A DNA stretch of 64,000 nt from Undibacterium parvum (GTDB lineage: Bacteria > Pseudomonadota > Gammaproteobacteria > Burkholderiales > Burkholderiaceae_D), in contig NZ_CP034464.1 in the NCBI RefSeq assembly GCF_003955735.1, forward strand, positions 744,001-808,000, read 5' to 3'. This document shows, one piece after another, positions 8,013 through 17,573 of this stretch. The position numbers were made by a program, and so were the translations under genes. Positions within the stretch are counted from its first letter, which is position 1. Every line of letters starts with the position of its first letter. The notes under the pieces were generated by a model. That model did no database searches. It was not told where the DNA came from and saw nothing but the letters and a program-made list of their open reading frames with translations.

Positions 8013-8957
8013 ATGGAACACAAACATGAAAAATATAAACAGCTGATTAGCCGCTGCCAGGCCTTGACAGCGGTCACAACGGCAGTTGCTCACCCCTGTG
8101 ACGAAAGCTCCTTGAGAGGCGCGGTAGAGGCCGCAGAAATGGGTCTACTGGTGCCTATCCTGGTTGGCCCACGCGCCAGAATTATGGCGATCGCGGCACA
8201 GTGCGCTTTGGATATCTCCCCTTATGAATTACTCGATACGCCGCACAGTCAGGCCTCGGCCGAGTTGGCGGTACAACTGGCGCGCGAGGGTAAGGCGGAA
8301 ATGCTAATGAAGGGTAGTTTGCATACCGATGAACTGATGACCGCCGTGGTCAGCAGTAGCAATGGGCTGCGTACCGCTAGCCGCGTCAGCCATGCTTTTA
8401 TTATGGACGTGCCTAGCCTCGATAGAGTGCTCATCATTACCGATGCAGCGATCAATATTTTCCCTACGCTGAAAGACAAGGTAGACATAGTCCAGAATGC
8501 CATCAATCTAGCGCACGCGCTGGGTTTTCCTGAACCTAAGGTCGCCATCTTATCGGCCATGGAGACAGTCAATCCCGATGTGCCCTCGACCGTGGAGGCG
8601 GCCGCTTTGTGCAAAATGGCCGAGCGCAAGCAAATCACCGGCGGCATTCTCGATGGCCCATTAGCACTCGACAACGCCATCAACCTGAAGGCCGCCCAGA
8701 TCAAAAAAATCGATTCTGCGGTCGCTGGTATGGCCGATATTCTGGTTGTGCCGAATCTGGAAGCGGGCAATATGCTGGCCAAAAGTTTGAGTTTTCTGGC
8801 CGATGCCGATGCTGCCGGTATCGTGCTCGGTGCTAAGGTACCGATCATACTCACCAGTCGCGCCGACTCTATCATGACCCGTCTGGCTTCCTGTGCCGTG
8901 GCAGCCTTAATCGTGGCAAAAAAAAATGCGGACGCCAGCCAGGCGCTGAGCTTATGA
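8013..8957 (+). CDS. pta: Phosphate acetyltransferase (Pta-type, short form)
   Basis: This 314-residue protein converts acetyl-CoA and phosphate to acetyl phosphate and CoA. It is the short PTA_PTB form, without the N-terminal DRTGG/BioD domains of E. coli Pta. Visible signatures are EMGLLVPILVGP, MLMKGSLHTDELM, RVSHAFIMDVP, ITDAAINIFP and GGILDGPLALDNAIN. The family also includes phosphate butyryltransferases and the C-terminal half of hydratase-Pta proteins, so the acyl group is inferred from the adjacent kinase gene. AAGGA stands in front of the ATG. The stop overlaps the next start (ATGA), showing translational coupling. Confidence 0.9.
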   Translation: MEHKHEKYKQLISRCQALTAVTTAVAHPCDESSLRGAVEAAEMGLLVPILVGPRARIMAIAAQCALDISPYELLDTPHSQASAELAVQLAREGKAEMLMKGSLHTDELMTAVVSSSNGLRTASRVSHAFIMDVPSLDRVLIITDAAINIFPTLKDKVDIVQNAINLAHALGFPEPKVAILSAMETVNPDVPSTVEAAALCKMAERKQITGGILDGPLALDNAINLKAAQIKKIDSAVAGMADILVVPNLEAGNMLAKSLSFLADADAAGIVLGAKVPIILTSRADSIMTRLASCAVAALIVAKKNADASQALSL

Positions 8958-10138
8958 GCCAGGCCATCTTAGTTCTCAACGCTGGTTCTTCGAGTATCAA
9001 ATTCTCGGTATTCCTGGAGCAAGATAGCGGCTTGAATCTGCTGCTGAATGGCCAACTCGATGGCCTGTATACGATGCCCAGATTCAAGGCAAAAGATGCC
9101 ATCGGCAAGCTGCTTGCAGAAAAAAGATGGGAGCAAGGCGAAACCCTGGATCACGACACTGGCGTCACGCACCTAGCGCATTTTCTACATACCCAGCTGA
9201 GTGAACATCAACTGATCGCGGTCGGCCATAGAGTGGTGCATGGCGGTCTCAGGTATTCCGAACCGGTGTGCGTGACTGCTGAGATCATTAAAAATCTAGA
9301 GCAATTGATCCCGTTGGCACCACTGCATCAGCCACACAACCTGACCCCGATCCGCGCCCTACTCGAGCGCCGCCCTGAACTGCTGCAAGTGGCCTGTTTC
9401 GACACCGCCTTCCATCATACTCAGCCGGCACTGGCGCAAAGCTTTGCATTGCCAGCAGAGATCACCGATCGCGGCGTGAAACGCTACGGTTTTCATGGCC
9501 TCTCTTACGAGTACATTGCCTCGGTCTTAGCCGACTACGATCAGCCCGCAGCGCAAGGCCGTAGCGTGGTTCTGCACCTGGGCAACGGTGCCAGCATGTG
9601 CGCGATACAGAACGGCAATAGCGTTGCCAGCACCATGGGATTTACCGCAGTTGACGGCTTGCCTATGGGGACACGCTGCGGCAATTTAGATCCTGGCGTG
9701 CTCTTGTATTTGATGGATGAACTCAAGATGGATGCCCGCGCGATCGAAAAACTCTTGTATCAACAGTCGGGCTTACTCGGTGTCTCTGGGCTATCGAGCG
9801 ATATGCGTACGCTACTAGAGTCCGATGATCCTAAAGCCAAGTTTGCAGTCGATTTATTCGTCTACCGCATCGCCCGCGAACTCGGCTCGCTAGCGGCCAC
9901 CATGGGCGGACTCGATGCGCTGGTGTTCACAGCTGGCATAGGCGAGCACGCTGCGCCTATCCGCGCCCGCATTTGCCAGGCAGCGGCCTGGCTAGGCGTA
10001 GAACTAGATCCTGCCGCCAACCAGACTGATGGGCCGCGCATCAGCACGACTAACAGCAAGACCAGCGCATGGGTGATCCCAACCAACGAAGAACTCATGA
10101 TCGCCCGCCATACGCTGAGCCTACTCAATCGCAACTAA
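8954..10138 (+). CDS. ackA: Acetate kinase (acetate/propionate family kinase)
   Basis: The 394-residue length is typical for AckA. It carries the two ASKHA kinase signatures: LVLNAGSSSIKFSVF at the N-terminus and FHGLSYEYIA plus VVLHLGNGASM in the middle, with ATP-binding FTAGIGEHAAPIR near the C-terminus. It makes ATP and acetate from acetyl phosphate, or runs in reverse. It overlaps pta by four bases and is followed by fabI after 14 bases, so the three genes form one transcription unit. Propionate as an alternative substrate is possible. Confidence 0.95.
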   Translation: MSQAILVLNAGSSSIKFSVFLEQDSGLNLLLNGQLDGLYTMPRFKAKDAIGKLLAEKRWEQGETLDHDTGVTHLAHFLHTQLSEHQLIAVGHRVVHGGLRYSEPVCVTAEIIKNLEQLIPLAPLHQPHNLTPIRALLERRPELLQVACFDTAFHHTQPALAQSFALPAEITDRGVKRYGFHGLSYEYIASVLADYDQPAAQGRSVVLHLGNGASMCAIQNGNSVASTMGFTAVDGLPMGTRCGNLDPGVLLYLMDELKMDARAIEKLLYQQSGLLGVSGLSSDMRTLLESDDPKAKFAVDLFVYRIARELGSLAATMGGLDALVFTAGIGEHAAPIRARICQAAAWLGVELDPAANQTDGPRISTTNSKTSAWVIPTNEELMIARHTLSLLNRN

Positions 10139-10152
10139 GTCAGAAATAAAAA

Positions 10153-10947
10153 ATGAACCCTGATATAACTACCCTCCCCCCAAACGCCCTACTGAAAGGA
10201 AAAAAAGCCTTAGTAGTCGGTATTGCTAACGAACATTCAATTGCTTACGGTTGCGCTAAAGCGTTTCGCGAACTCGGTGCAGATCTCGCCCTGAGCTATG
10301 TCAACCAGAAATCGAAAGCCTATGTAGAACCTTTAGCGTTGGATTTAGGGGCAGAAATTCTGATGCCGCTGGACGTCAGCCAACCGGGTCAGCTCGAAGC
10401 GCTGTTTGCAGAGATAGAAAAAAAATGGGGCCGACTTGATATCCTGGTGCACTCCATCGCCTTCGCCCCCAAAGAAGACCTGCAAGGCGGATTGCTCAAC
10501 TGTTCTGCCGAGGGCTTCGCGCTAGCGATGGATATCTCCTGCCATTCTTTCATCCGTATGGCAAAACTGGCAGCGCCGCTGATGACTGAAGGCGGCAGTA
10601 TGTTCGCCATGAGCTACCACGGGGCCAACGAGGTGGCGCCAAATTACAATGTGATGGGCCCGGTCAAGGCGGCGCTGGAAGCATCCTGCCGCTACCTCGC
10701 TTACGAACTTGGGCGACAAGGAATCCGGGTTCATCCTATCTCGCCAGGGCCGCTGAAAACCCGTGCAGCGTCGGGCTTAAAAGACTTCGACTTGCTACTC
10801 AATGAAGCGGTACAGCGCGCGCCGCTGGGCGAACAGGTAGACATCATGGATGTCGGTTTCACCTGCGCTTTCCTGGCAACGCCCTACGCCCGTCGTCTGA
10901 CCGGCAGCACCGTCTACGTCGACGGTGGCGTGAATATCATGGCGTGA
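10153..10947 (+). CDS. fabI: Enoyl-[acyl-carrier-protein] reductase, FabI type
   Basis: The 264-residue protein is a short-chain dehydrogenase-like enoyl reductase. It has the FabI nucleotide-binding segment VVGIANEHSIAYGCAKA, LDILVHSIAFAP, and the catalytic Y-x6-K pattern in YNVMGPVKAALEA. Ending GSTVYVDGGVNIMA is typical. FabI carries out the last step of fatty-acid elongation using NADH. A FabI homologue coupled to pta-ackA also occurs in rhizobial phosphate-stress operons, and it may be a paralogue beside a housekeeping fabI elsewhere in the genome (inference). It has only a weak ribosome site (AGTCAGAAATAAAAA), in line with coupling to ackA. Confidence 0.88.
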   Translation: MNPDITTLPPNALLKGKKALVVGIANEHSIAYGCAKAFRELGADLALSYVNQKSKAYVEPLALDLGAEILMPLDVSQPGQLEALFAEIEKKWGRLDILVHSIAFAPKEDLQGGLLNCSAEGFALAMDISCHSFIRMAKLAAPLMTEGGSMFAMSYHGANEVAPNYNVMGPVKAALEASCRYLAYELGRQGIRVHPISPGPLKTRAASGLKDFDLLLNEAVQRAPLGEQVDIMDVGFTCAFLATPYARRLTGSTVYVDGGVNIMA

Positions 10948-11005
10948 GCTGGCACAACAGCAATCCCATTTATCCAACGATGTTATCCAACAAGGCATGC
11001 CCGCT

Positions 11006-11064
11006 GCCCAATATCCATGCGGGTTTCCGGCCTGCCTGGCCGCTAAGCCGCATGGATATTGCGC
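11006..11064. repeat. REP-like palindrome, copy 4
   Basis: Arms 11006-11022 (GCCCAATATCCATGCGG) and 11048-11064 (CCGCATGGATATTGCGC) pair almost perfectly. It sits between the convergent fabI and beta-lactamase genes, where it could also serve as a transcription barrier. Confidence 0.82.
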
Positions 11065-11082
11065 CTTGGCGCGGGTGCATAT

Positions 11083-11988
11083 TTAGCCAGCTTGCACTAG
11101 CCATTCACTGACTATTTTGGCGGCAGCGGCGACGATATCGCTGCGGCCATTGGCGTTCTTTTTATGCTGTTTAGTGTAAATAGCCAGCACCACAGGGGCG
11201 CGATTCGGTGGCCAGATGACGGCAATATCGTGCGCCGTTCCGTAAGATCCGGTCCCGGTCTTGTCACCGCTTTGCCAGTCCGCCGGTAAGCCCGCTTTAA
11301 TCCTGCTAGCGCCAGTCGTGCTGGCACGTAGCCAGGTTTGTAATTGCTCACGCTCAGCTTTTGGCAGGGCATCACCAAGGGTCAGGCGCTGCAAGCTCAC
11401 TGCCATCGCCTCAGGTGTTGTGGTATCACGCAGATCACCGGGGATAGCGCTATTGAGATCGGGTTCCCAGCGATCAAGCCGAAAGCTTTGATCACCGATA
11501 GAGCGTGCAAATGCGGTCACGACGGCCGGACCACCAAGTAACTTCATCAATAAATTTGCCGCTGCATTGTCGCTAAAATTAACGGTGGCAGCACACAACT
11601 GCGCCACTGTCATACCGTCTGCCAGGTGTTGCTCTGTGACCGGAGAATAATCGAGCAAATCCTTTTCGGTGTAAGTGATAACTTGCTCCAGCAGACCAGC
11701 CGACTGTCTGCTTTTATCCAGCACGGCGGCCGCCAGCATCATTTTGAAAGTGCTGCAAAGCGGAAAACGTTCGCTCTCACGCAGCCCTATGCTCATTCCA
11801 TTTGCGGTATTGATGGCGAACAGGCCTAGCCGCCCATCAAAACTTTGTTCCAACGCCCGCAATTTTTTTCGCGCTAAGCTGGACGCTGCGTCAGACGCTT
11901 GCTGAGCGCTTGCGGCATGCGCCGCAGCAAAAGGCAGCGCGGCCATCGTCAGCAAAATAGTGCGTCGGTTGAAATGATAAGAAGTCAT
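11083..11988 (-). CDS. Class A beta-lactamase
   Basis: The protein is a periplasmic serine hydrolase that opens beta-lactam rings. All class A motifs are present: STFK (Ser70-x-x-Lys73), SDN (130-132), WEPDLN with Glu166, and KTGTGSYGT (234 region). The last one, with DIAVIWPP after it, resembles the CTX-M/PER side of the family more than TEM. I chose the ATG at 11988: it gives MTSYHFNRRTILLTMAALPF, a signal with a twin-arginine-like NRR start ending near AHA. The open frame reaches 12147, but that extension crosses the terminator of the upstream gene. There is no adjacent AmpR-type regulator and no mobile element, so it looks like a resident chromosomal gene. Confidence 0.93.
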   Translation of the reverse strand: MTSYHFNRRTILLTMAALPFAAAHAASAQQASDAASSLARKKLRALEQSFDGRLGLFAINTANGMSIGLRESERFPLCSTFKMMLAAAVLDKSRQSAGLLEQVITYTEKDLLDYSPVTEQHLADGMTVAQLCAATVNFSDNAAANLLMKLLGGPAVVTAFARSIGDQSFRLDRWEPDLNSAIPGDLRDTTTPEAMAVSLQRLTLGDALPKAEREQLQTWLRASTTGASRIKAGLPADWQSGDKTGTGSYGTAHDIAVIWPPNRAPVVLAIYTKQHKKNANGRSDIVAAAAKIVSEWLVQAG

Positions 11989-12111
11989 AGAAAGTCCGCA
12001 GGAATGGATCAAGCCAGCTTTGACCGCCGCCATGGACGAAGGTTCGATAAATATATGATTGCCCGCCGTTGGCATGCGCTGCACATCAAGACAAACTACT
12101 TCCAGAAAAAC

Positions 12112-12136
12112 AAAAAGCCCGGAAAACGGGCTTTTT
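12112..12136 (-). terminator. Terminator of the PEP-CTERM gene at 12197-12847
   Basis: AAAAAGCCCG / CGGGCTTTTT forms a perfect 10-bp stem with loop GAAAA and gives a U-tract on either strand. It lies downstream of the minus-strand PEP-CTERM gene and upstream of the beta-lactamase ATG. Confidence 0.88.
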
Positions 12137-12196
12137 AAAACTAGCAAGTCACTAACATGACAGGGCGACTAGTGTGTCACCCAAGCCTTAGTAAGC

Positions 12197-12847
12197 TTAG
12201 CCCTTGTTACGAAGATTTTTGCGGCGGCTCATAAAACCTAATAAGCCCAAACCTGTCAGCATCATCGCATAAGTTTCTGGCTCTGGTACTGGAGCCAATG
12301 TGCTCTTATCAAAGCTCTTAAATCCAGAGCCAGAATTAAATTGCACCTGTTGATTACCATCACAGCATCCTTCTAGACCATATACATTGAGGGTGTGATT
12401 GCCAGCCGTGATATTTGATGAGAATTGAAAGAACTGTGTCGGATTGGCGTAATTACCAGCCCACCACATATCGTTATTCTTAAATGCGACTTCTTTTCCA
12501 TCCAAAAACACCGCACCACCCTTGCCGAAATCTACACCAGCACGAAACGTCCAATTACCAATTTCGCCAGCAGTCACACCAAAGGTCACGGTCGATTTAA
12601 AAGCGATGTTTTGGTTAGAGCCAAACAATCCTTGATTCGATAGTGCCGCATAACTATCAACGGTTTTTGCACCATAACCGGAGCTTGCGCCCATTACCGC
12701 CGCATTAACGACTGATTGATAAGCAATTGCGCTGGCTTGCGCAGTTGCGTTTGAAAATCCAGTTTCGATGATGATGTTACTTGCGCTTGCGCTAGCAACA
12801 GCAGTAATTGCGACTGCTGCCGCCAATGATGTAATCAAACTTTTCAT
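12197..12847 (-). CDS. PEP-CTERM sorting-domain protein with GCCDG motif
   Basis: This secreted protein starts with a signal peptide (MKSLITSLAAAVAITAVASASA) and ends with the exosortase sorting signal: VPEPETYAMMLTGLGLLGFM, then SRRK. Exosortase would cut near the PEP motif. The body is mostly beta-strand, with VYGLEGCCDGNQQVQF, the motif of the group annotated as CCXG-type PEP-CTERM proteins. Its role is unknown. The start at 12847 is chosen because it gives a clean signal peptide; an upstream extension to 12976 does not resemble coding sequence. Confidence 0.85.
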   Translation of the reverse strand: MKSLITSLAAAVAITAVASASASNIIIETGFSNATAQASAIAYQSVVNAAVMGASSGYGAKTVDSYAALSNQGLFGSNQNIAFKSTVTFGVTAGEIGNWTFRAGVDFGKGGAVFLDGKEVAFKNNDMWWAGNYANPTQFFQFSSNITAGNHTLNVYGLEGCCDGNQQVQFNSGSGFKSFDKSTLAPVPEPETYAMMLTGLGLLGFMSRRKNLRNKG

Positions 12848-13251
12848 GTAATGGTCTGTCTCTTTGTAAGTGTAAGTAAAACTTAAGCTGAAATTTTGTT
12901 CACGAATAGTACTTGATCGCAATGCAATTTCGCAATTACAAATGCTTACAATTTCAGAAATTGATGAAGGTTTCACAAAGCTTTACATTTCCTATTTCAA
13001 ATAAATTCTGGTGGGCAATTTATTCGTGTAAGTCTCAGAACAGCTTATATAAATGGCACTCCATACAGCCAGCTAGGGTAAAAAACTACGAGGGGTCGCC
13101 AGGCAGATTGATGAGAGATGAATGTTCTTAATAGGGTCTGAAATGCTGTTTTGTTTCAAAATTAAAAGCATGACATTTAACATAGTTTTTATTGACATAT
13201 TATCTTGAGTAAGTGACATTGTTATTTCAATAAATTTTGTAGGGAAAAAGC
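12848..13251. other. AT-rich divergent intergenic region
   Basis: About 400 bases separate the divergent PEP-CTERM and mscS genes and must hold both promoters. A TTGACA stands at 13192-13197 but no good -10 box follows at standard spacing. No repeat, RNA structure or convincing frame was seen. Confidence 0.5.
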
Positions 13252-14061
13252 ATGTCTGACATTAACATTGAGTTACTCATTAATACTTATTTAGTACCAT
13301 TTGGGCTAAAAATTCTGATGGCAATCGCGGTCTGGATCATCGGCGGCATGCTCATCAATATGATCGCCAAATTGTCGCGCAAGGCGATGAGCATACAAAA
13401 AATTGAGCCCACTTTAGCCCAGTATGGCGAATCCACCGTAAGGGTCGCACTGCGCATTGCTTTGGTGATGGTGATACTGGAAGTGTGCGGAATACAAACG
13501 ACCTCGTTCGCAGCCTTGATTGCAGCCGGTGGCGTGGCCATTGGTATGGCCTGGTCGGGCTTACTATCGAACTTTGCGGCCGGAATTTTTTTGGTGATTT
13601 TGCGCCCGTTTAAAGTCGGTGACGCCATTTGCGCAGCCGGCCAAACCGGCGCGGTCGCTGAGATAGGCTTGTTTTCGACTACCCTCACTACCGGTGACAA
13701 TGTCTGCGTGCATGTCGGTAACGGTAAATTATTCTCCGACAACATCATCAACTACACCACCAATCCTTATCGTCGCGTCGATCTGAAATGCCAGATCGCC
13801 AACGGGGTGAATCCGCAAGAAGCGATTGCGCGTTTAAAAATTCATGTCGCCAAAATCGCAAATCTCTCCAAGGCTGCGGAACCATGTATAGAAATACTGG
13901 AATTCAATGCTTCAGGTATCGTGATAGCGGTGCGTCCTTTCTGCAATAACAATGATTATTGGCAGGTGTTCTTCGACACCAATAAAGCCATCGCTGATAC
14001 CTGCGCGGAAGCTGGCTGGCCAGTACCGGCACCGCATCAGATTGAGTTTCACAAGGATTAA
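13252..14061 (+). CDS. Small-conductance mechanosensitive channel, MscS family
   Basis: The 269-residue protein has three membrane segments: LKILMAIAVWIIGGMLINMI, VRVALRIALVMVILEVCGI, and the pore helix region FAALIAAGGVAIGMAWSGLL. The Gly/Ala-rich pore pattern, LSNFAAGIFLVILRPFKVGD, and the beta domain with VCVHVGNGKLFSDNIINYT are standard MscS. It opens on membrane tension to release solutes during osmotic downshock. AGGGA precedes the ATG. The length is close to E. coli MscS (286), so it is the minimal form. Confidence 0.93.
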   Translation: MSDINIELLINTYLVPFGLKILMAIAVWIIGGMLINMIAKLSRKAMSIQKIEPTLAQYGESTVRVALRIALVMVILEVCGIQTTSFAALIAAGGVAIGMAWSGLLSNFAAGIFLVILRPFKVGDAICAAGQTGAVAEIGLFSTTLTTGDNVCVHVGNGKLFSDNIINYTTNPYRRVDLKCQIANGVNPQEAIARLKIHVAKIANLSKAAEPCIEILEFNASGIVIAVRPFCNNNDYWQVFFDTNKAIADTCAEAGWPVPAPHQIEFHKD

Positions 14062-14078
14062 GCGCAAGCTATATCAAT

Positions 14079-14116
14079 AAAAAAGCGGGTGGTGCTTGCG
14101 CACTACCCGCTTTTTT
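14079..14116. terminator. Bidirectional terminator between mscS and gcvP
   Basis: AAAAAAGCGGGTGGTGC / GCACTACCCGCTTTTTT forms a 17-bp stem (one G-U pair) with loop TTGC between convergent genes. It gives a U-tract on both strands. Confidence 0.92.
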
Positions 14117-14131
14117 CATGCACAGAACCGA

Positions 14132-17023
14132 TTACTCGTAATCAGCCACTGGTGCGCAAGAACAGAACAGATTGCGGTCACCATAGACGTTATCCGCACG
14201 GCCGACCGGCGCCCAGTATTTCTGCTTACGCAAAGACGCCACCGGATATGCTGCTACCTGACGGCTGTACTTATGCGTCCACTCATCGGAGACCATGACC
14301 TCGGCAGTATGCGGAGCGTGCTTGAGTGGATTATCATCGTGATCAAATTCACCGGAAGCGACTTTGGCGATTTCTTCACGGATAGCGATCATGGCATCGA
14401 TGAATCTATCCAACTCAGCTTGTGATTCGCTTTCTGTCGGTTCTATCATCAAAGTACCAGGAACCGGGAAGCTCATGGTTGGTGCATGAAAACCGAAATC
14501 GATCAGGCGCTTGGCGACGTCTTCATTGCTGATACCAGTGGCATCAGTCAGTGGGCGCAGATCCAAAATACACTCATGCGCGACCAGGCCGTCATGACCC
14601 GAGTACAGCACAGGATAGTGCGGAGCCAGGCGTCTGGCGATATAGTTAGCCGCCAAAATGGCCGTCTCGGTCGCCGCTTTCAAGCCCTCTGCACCCATCA
14701 TGGCGATATACATCCATGAGATAGGCAAAATGCTGGCAGAACCGAATGGTGCTGCGCTGACGGCGCTGATACCATTTTCGCCGCGCTGGTAACCAGTCGA
14801 CTTTTGATTTGGTAAAAACTGTGCCAGATGTGCACCAACTGCCACCGGACCAACACCCGGACCGCCACCACCGTGAGGGATGCAGAAAGTCTTGTGCAAG
14901 TTTAAGTGACTGACGTCACCGCCGAAACTACCAGGCGCTGCCACACCGACCAGCGCGTTCATATTGGCACCATCGACATACACTTGACCACCGTGCTTGT
15001 GTACGATCTCGCACAGCTGCTGAATGCCGACTTCAAATACACCGTGGGTAGATGGATAAGTGACCATGCAAGCGGCTAAATTGGCGCTGTGCTTTTCTGC
15101 TTTAGCCAGCAAGTCGATCAGATCTACGTTACCGTTACCGTCACACGCGACCACCACCACATCCATGCCAACCATGCTGGCCGATGCCGGATTAGTACCG
15201 TGCGCAGAGGATGGGATCAGGCAGATATTGCGATGCGCTTCGCCACGTGAGGCATGGTAAGCCTGAATCACCAGCAGACCTGCGTATTCGCCTTGGGAAC
15301 CGGCATTTGGTTGCAGGGAAACGGCAGCGTAACCGGTCGCGGCACATAACATGGCTTCCAGTTGATCGATCATTTCGCGATAGCCGACGGTCTGGTCGTT
15401 CGGCGCGAACGGATGGATACTGGAGAACTCAGGCCAGGTCACAGGGATCATCTCGCTGGTGGCGTTGAGTTTCATGGTGCATGAACCGAGCGGTATCATG
15501 GTGCGATCCAAGGCCAGATCTTTGTCTGCCAAACTACGCAGATAGCGCAGCATTTCGTGCTCTGCGTGGTAGCGATTGAAAGTTGGGTGCGTCAGGAAAG
15601 TACTGGTACGCAATACGGCCACAGGCAAGGCAGTGCTGGCAGCCGCTTCCACCGCCGCATTGATCGCATTGAAATCCGGACTAGCCTTACCAGCAGCGAA
15701 AATCGCCCACAGTGTGGCGACATCTTCACGGGTAATAGTTTCATCGAGAGACACGCCAACTTGGCCTGCGCTGATCTGACGCAGATTGATGCCGGCGGCA
15801 ACCGCGGCAGCATGTACCGCTGCGGCATCAGCCACATTCACCGTCAAGGTATCAAAATAGGTCGCATTGGCGATCTGACAGCCGAGCTGGTTCAGGCCAG
15901 TTGCCAGAATTGCAGTGTAACGGTGCACGCGCTGGGCGATCTGACGCAAACCTGCAGGGCCATGATAAACCGCATACATGGAAGCCATGACGGCCAGCAA
16001 AACTTGGGCGGTGCAGATATTCGAGGTCGCTTTTTCGCGGCGGATATGCTGTTCGCGTGTTTGCAAGGCCAGACGGTAAGCTTGATTGCCTTGTGCATCA
16101 ATCGTGATACCAACCAAACGGCCTGGCATATTGCGCTTGAAGGCATCGCGGGTAGACATGTAACCAGCGTGCGGGCCACCAAAACCAAGCGGTACACCAA
16201 AACGCTGGCTGTTACCAACGACAACGTCTGCGCCCCACTCGCCCGGTGGCGTAATCAAAGTGAGCGCCAGCAAATCAGCGGCGGCAATCACCATCGCGCC
16301 TTTAGCGTGCATCGCGGCAGCATATTCGCGGTAGTCACGGATGTCACCATTCACGCCCGGGTATTGCAACAGCGCGCCGAAACATTCATTCTCCAGCGCA
16401 TCCTGGCCGTTACAGGTACGAACCTCGATACCCAGCGGCTTGGCGCGAGTTTCAATAATTTCGCGCGTTTGCGGCAAGACATCGGCGGCGACATAAAACA
16501 CTTTAGAGTTGGACTTGCCGACACGCATAATCAGCGTCATCGCTTCTGCAGCAGCAGTGCCTTCATCGAGCATGGATGCGTTTGCGATGTCCATGCCTGT
16601 CATGTCGGTGATCATTTGCTGGAAGTTCAAAATCGCTTCCAGACGGCCTTGAGAAATCTCTGGCTGATAAGGCGTGTACGCCGTGTACCAGGCTGGATTT
16701 TCAAAAATATTGCGCAGGATCACGCCTGGCGTCAAGGCATTCGAATACCCCTGACCTATCAGCGATTTAAGCACGCGGTTTTTACCGGCCAGTGCTTTCA
16801 ATTCTGTAAGAGCGGCTTGCTCTGATTTTGCTTCGGTAAACGAGCCTAATGGCAGTACGTCGTGGCGGCGGATATTGGCAGGAACAATCGCGTCTATCAA
16901 TGCCTTGCGGCTTGCATAACCCAGCGTCGCCAGCATCGCTGCTTGCTCTGATTCTGAAGGGCCGATATGACGGGCGATAAAAGCATCTTGTGCTTCAAGT
17001 TGGGACAAGCTGGGCTGGGTCAT
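14132..17023 (-). CDS. gcvP: Glycine dehydrogenase (decarboxylating), P-protein
   Basis: The 963-residue protein is the full fused alpha-beta P-protein. The PLP lysine motif is [20 protein letters not shown]; other landmarks are [14 protein letters not shown] at the start, [23 protein letters not shown] and [10 protein letters not shown]. It decarboxylates glycine and passes the aminomethyl group to the lipoyl arm of GcvH. It is the last gene of gcvT-gcvH-gcvP on the minus strand. Two hairpins separate it from gcvH. Confidence 0.97.
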   Translation of the reverse strand: MTQPSLSQLEAQDAFIARHIGPSESEQAAMLATLGYASRKALIDAIVPANIRRHDVLPLGSFTEAKSEQAALTELKALAGKNRVLKSLIGQGYSNALTPGVILRNIFENPAWYTAYTPYQPEISQGRLEAILNFQQMITDMTGMDIANASMLDEGTAAAEAMTLIMRVGKSNSKVFYVAADVLPQTREIIETRAKPLGIEVRTCNGQDALENECFGALLQYPGVNGDIRDYREYAAAMHAKGAMVIAAADLLALTLITPPGEWGADVVVGNSQRFGVPLGFGGPHAGYMSTRDAFKRNMPGRLVGITIDAQGNQAYRLALQTREQHIRREKATSNICTAQVLLAVMASMYAVYHGPAGLRQIAQRVHRYTAILATGLNQLGCQIANATYFDTLTVNVADAAAVHAAAVAAGINLRQISAGQVGVSLDETITREDVATLWAIFAAGKASPDFNAINAAVEAAASTALPVAVLRTSTFLTHPTFNRYHAEHEMLRYLRSLADKDLALDRTMIPLGSCTMKLNATSEMIPVTWPEFSSIHPFAPNDQTVGYREMIDQLEAMLCAATGYAAVSLQPNAGSQGEYAGLLVIQAYHASRGEAHRNICLIPSSAHGTNPASASMVGMDVVVVACDGNGNVDLIDLLAKAEKHSANLAACMVTYPSTHGVFEVGIQQLCEIVHKHGGQVYVDGANMNALVGVAAPGSFGGDVSHLNLHKTFCIPHGGGGPGVGPVAVGAHLAQFLPNQKSTGYQRGENGISAVSAAPFGSASILPISWMYIAMMGAEGLKAATETAILAANYIARRLAPHYPVLYSGHDGLVAHECILDLRPLTDATGISNEDVAKRLIDFGFHAPTMSFPVPGTLMIEPTESESQAELDRFIDAMIAIREEIAKVASGEFDHDDNPLKHAPHTAEVMVSDEWTHKYSRQVAAYPVASLRKQKYWAPVGRADNVYGDRNLFCSCAPVADYE

Positions 17024-17059
17024 GATATAGGAAGAGAATAGGAGACGAATAGAGATAAT

Positions 17060-17108
17060 TCTGGCAAAGCCAGAGCTATAACAGCGCAGGCCGTACGGCT
17101 TGCGCTGT
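17060..17108 (-). other. Two intercistronic hairpins between gcvH and gcvP
   Basis: TCTGGC-AAA-GCCAGA (17060-17074) and ACAGCGCAGGCC-GTAC-GGCTTGCGCTGT (17081-17108, one mismatch) stand between gcvH and gcvP. Neither is followed by a T-tract on the minus strand. They may set mRNA stability or relative expression of gcvP. Confidence 0.55.
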
Positions 17109-17121
17109 GGTCAAAGCGAAA

Positions 17122-17499
17122 TTAACCGATGTTTTTTTCGTAGTCTGCTGCGCTCATCAAAGCGTCAACATCAGCGATGTTAGCTGGCTTCATCTTGAAC
17201 AACCATGCGCTGAACGCATCGGCGTTGATCGATTCTGGTGCATCGACAACCGCGTCATTGACCGCGACCACTTCGCCTGTTACTGGCGCGTAAATATCGC
17301 CGGCCGCCTTAACGGACTCGATCACGGCGCAGTCTTTTCCTGCATTCAAAGCCTGACCAACTTTTGGCAAGTCAACAAATACGATATCGCCCAAAGCGTC
17401 TTGTGCGAAGGCAGTAATACCGACCGCGATCGTGCCGTCAGCTTCTACGCGTACCCATTCGTGGGAGGAAGTGTATTTCAGTTCTGCTGGGATGCTCAT
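17122..17499 (-). CDS. gcvH: Glycine cleavage system H protein
   Basis: The 125-residue lipoyl carrier shuttles the aminomethyl group between P-, T- and L-proteins. The lipoylation site is in [14 protein letters not shown] (central Lys). I chose the ATG at 17499 ([15 protein letters not shown]) because GGAG stands 6-8 bases upstream. The upstream in-frame TTG at 17511 would put that Shine-Dalgarno inside the gene. Confidence 0.96.
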   Translation of the reverse strand: MSIPAELKYTSSHEWVRVEADGTIAVGITAFAQDALGDIVFVDLPKVGQALNAGKDCAVIESVKAAGDIYAPVTGEVVAVNDAVVDAPESINADAFSAWLFKMKPANIADVDALMSAADYEKNIG

Positions 17500-17573
17500 A
17501 TTGGACTCCAAAAATAAAAGATTAAATTGAATTAGGTGTTAATTTCAAATACAGACGATTTTCAAATACAGAT

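Noticed and set aside
15557..16825. 422-residue plus-strand frame
   Set aside because: It is the antisense shadow of gcvP; low-complexity, His/Arg-rich, with no domain or ribosome site.
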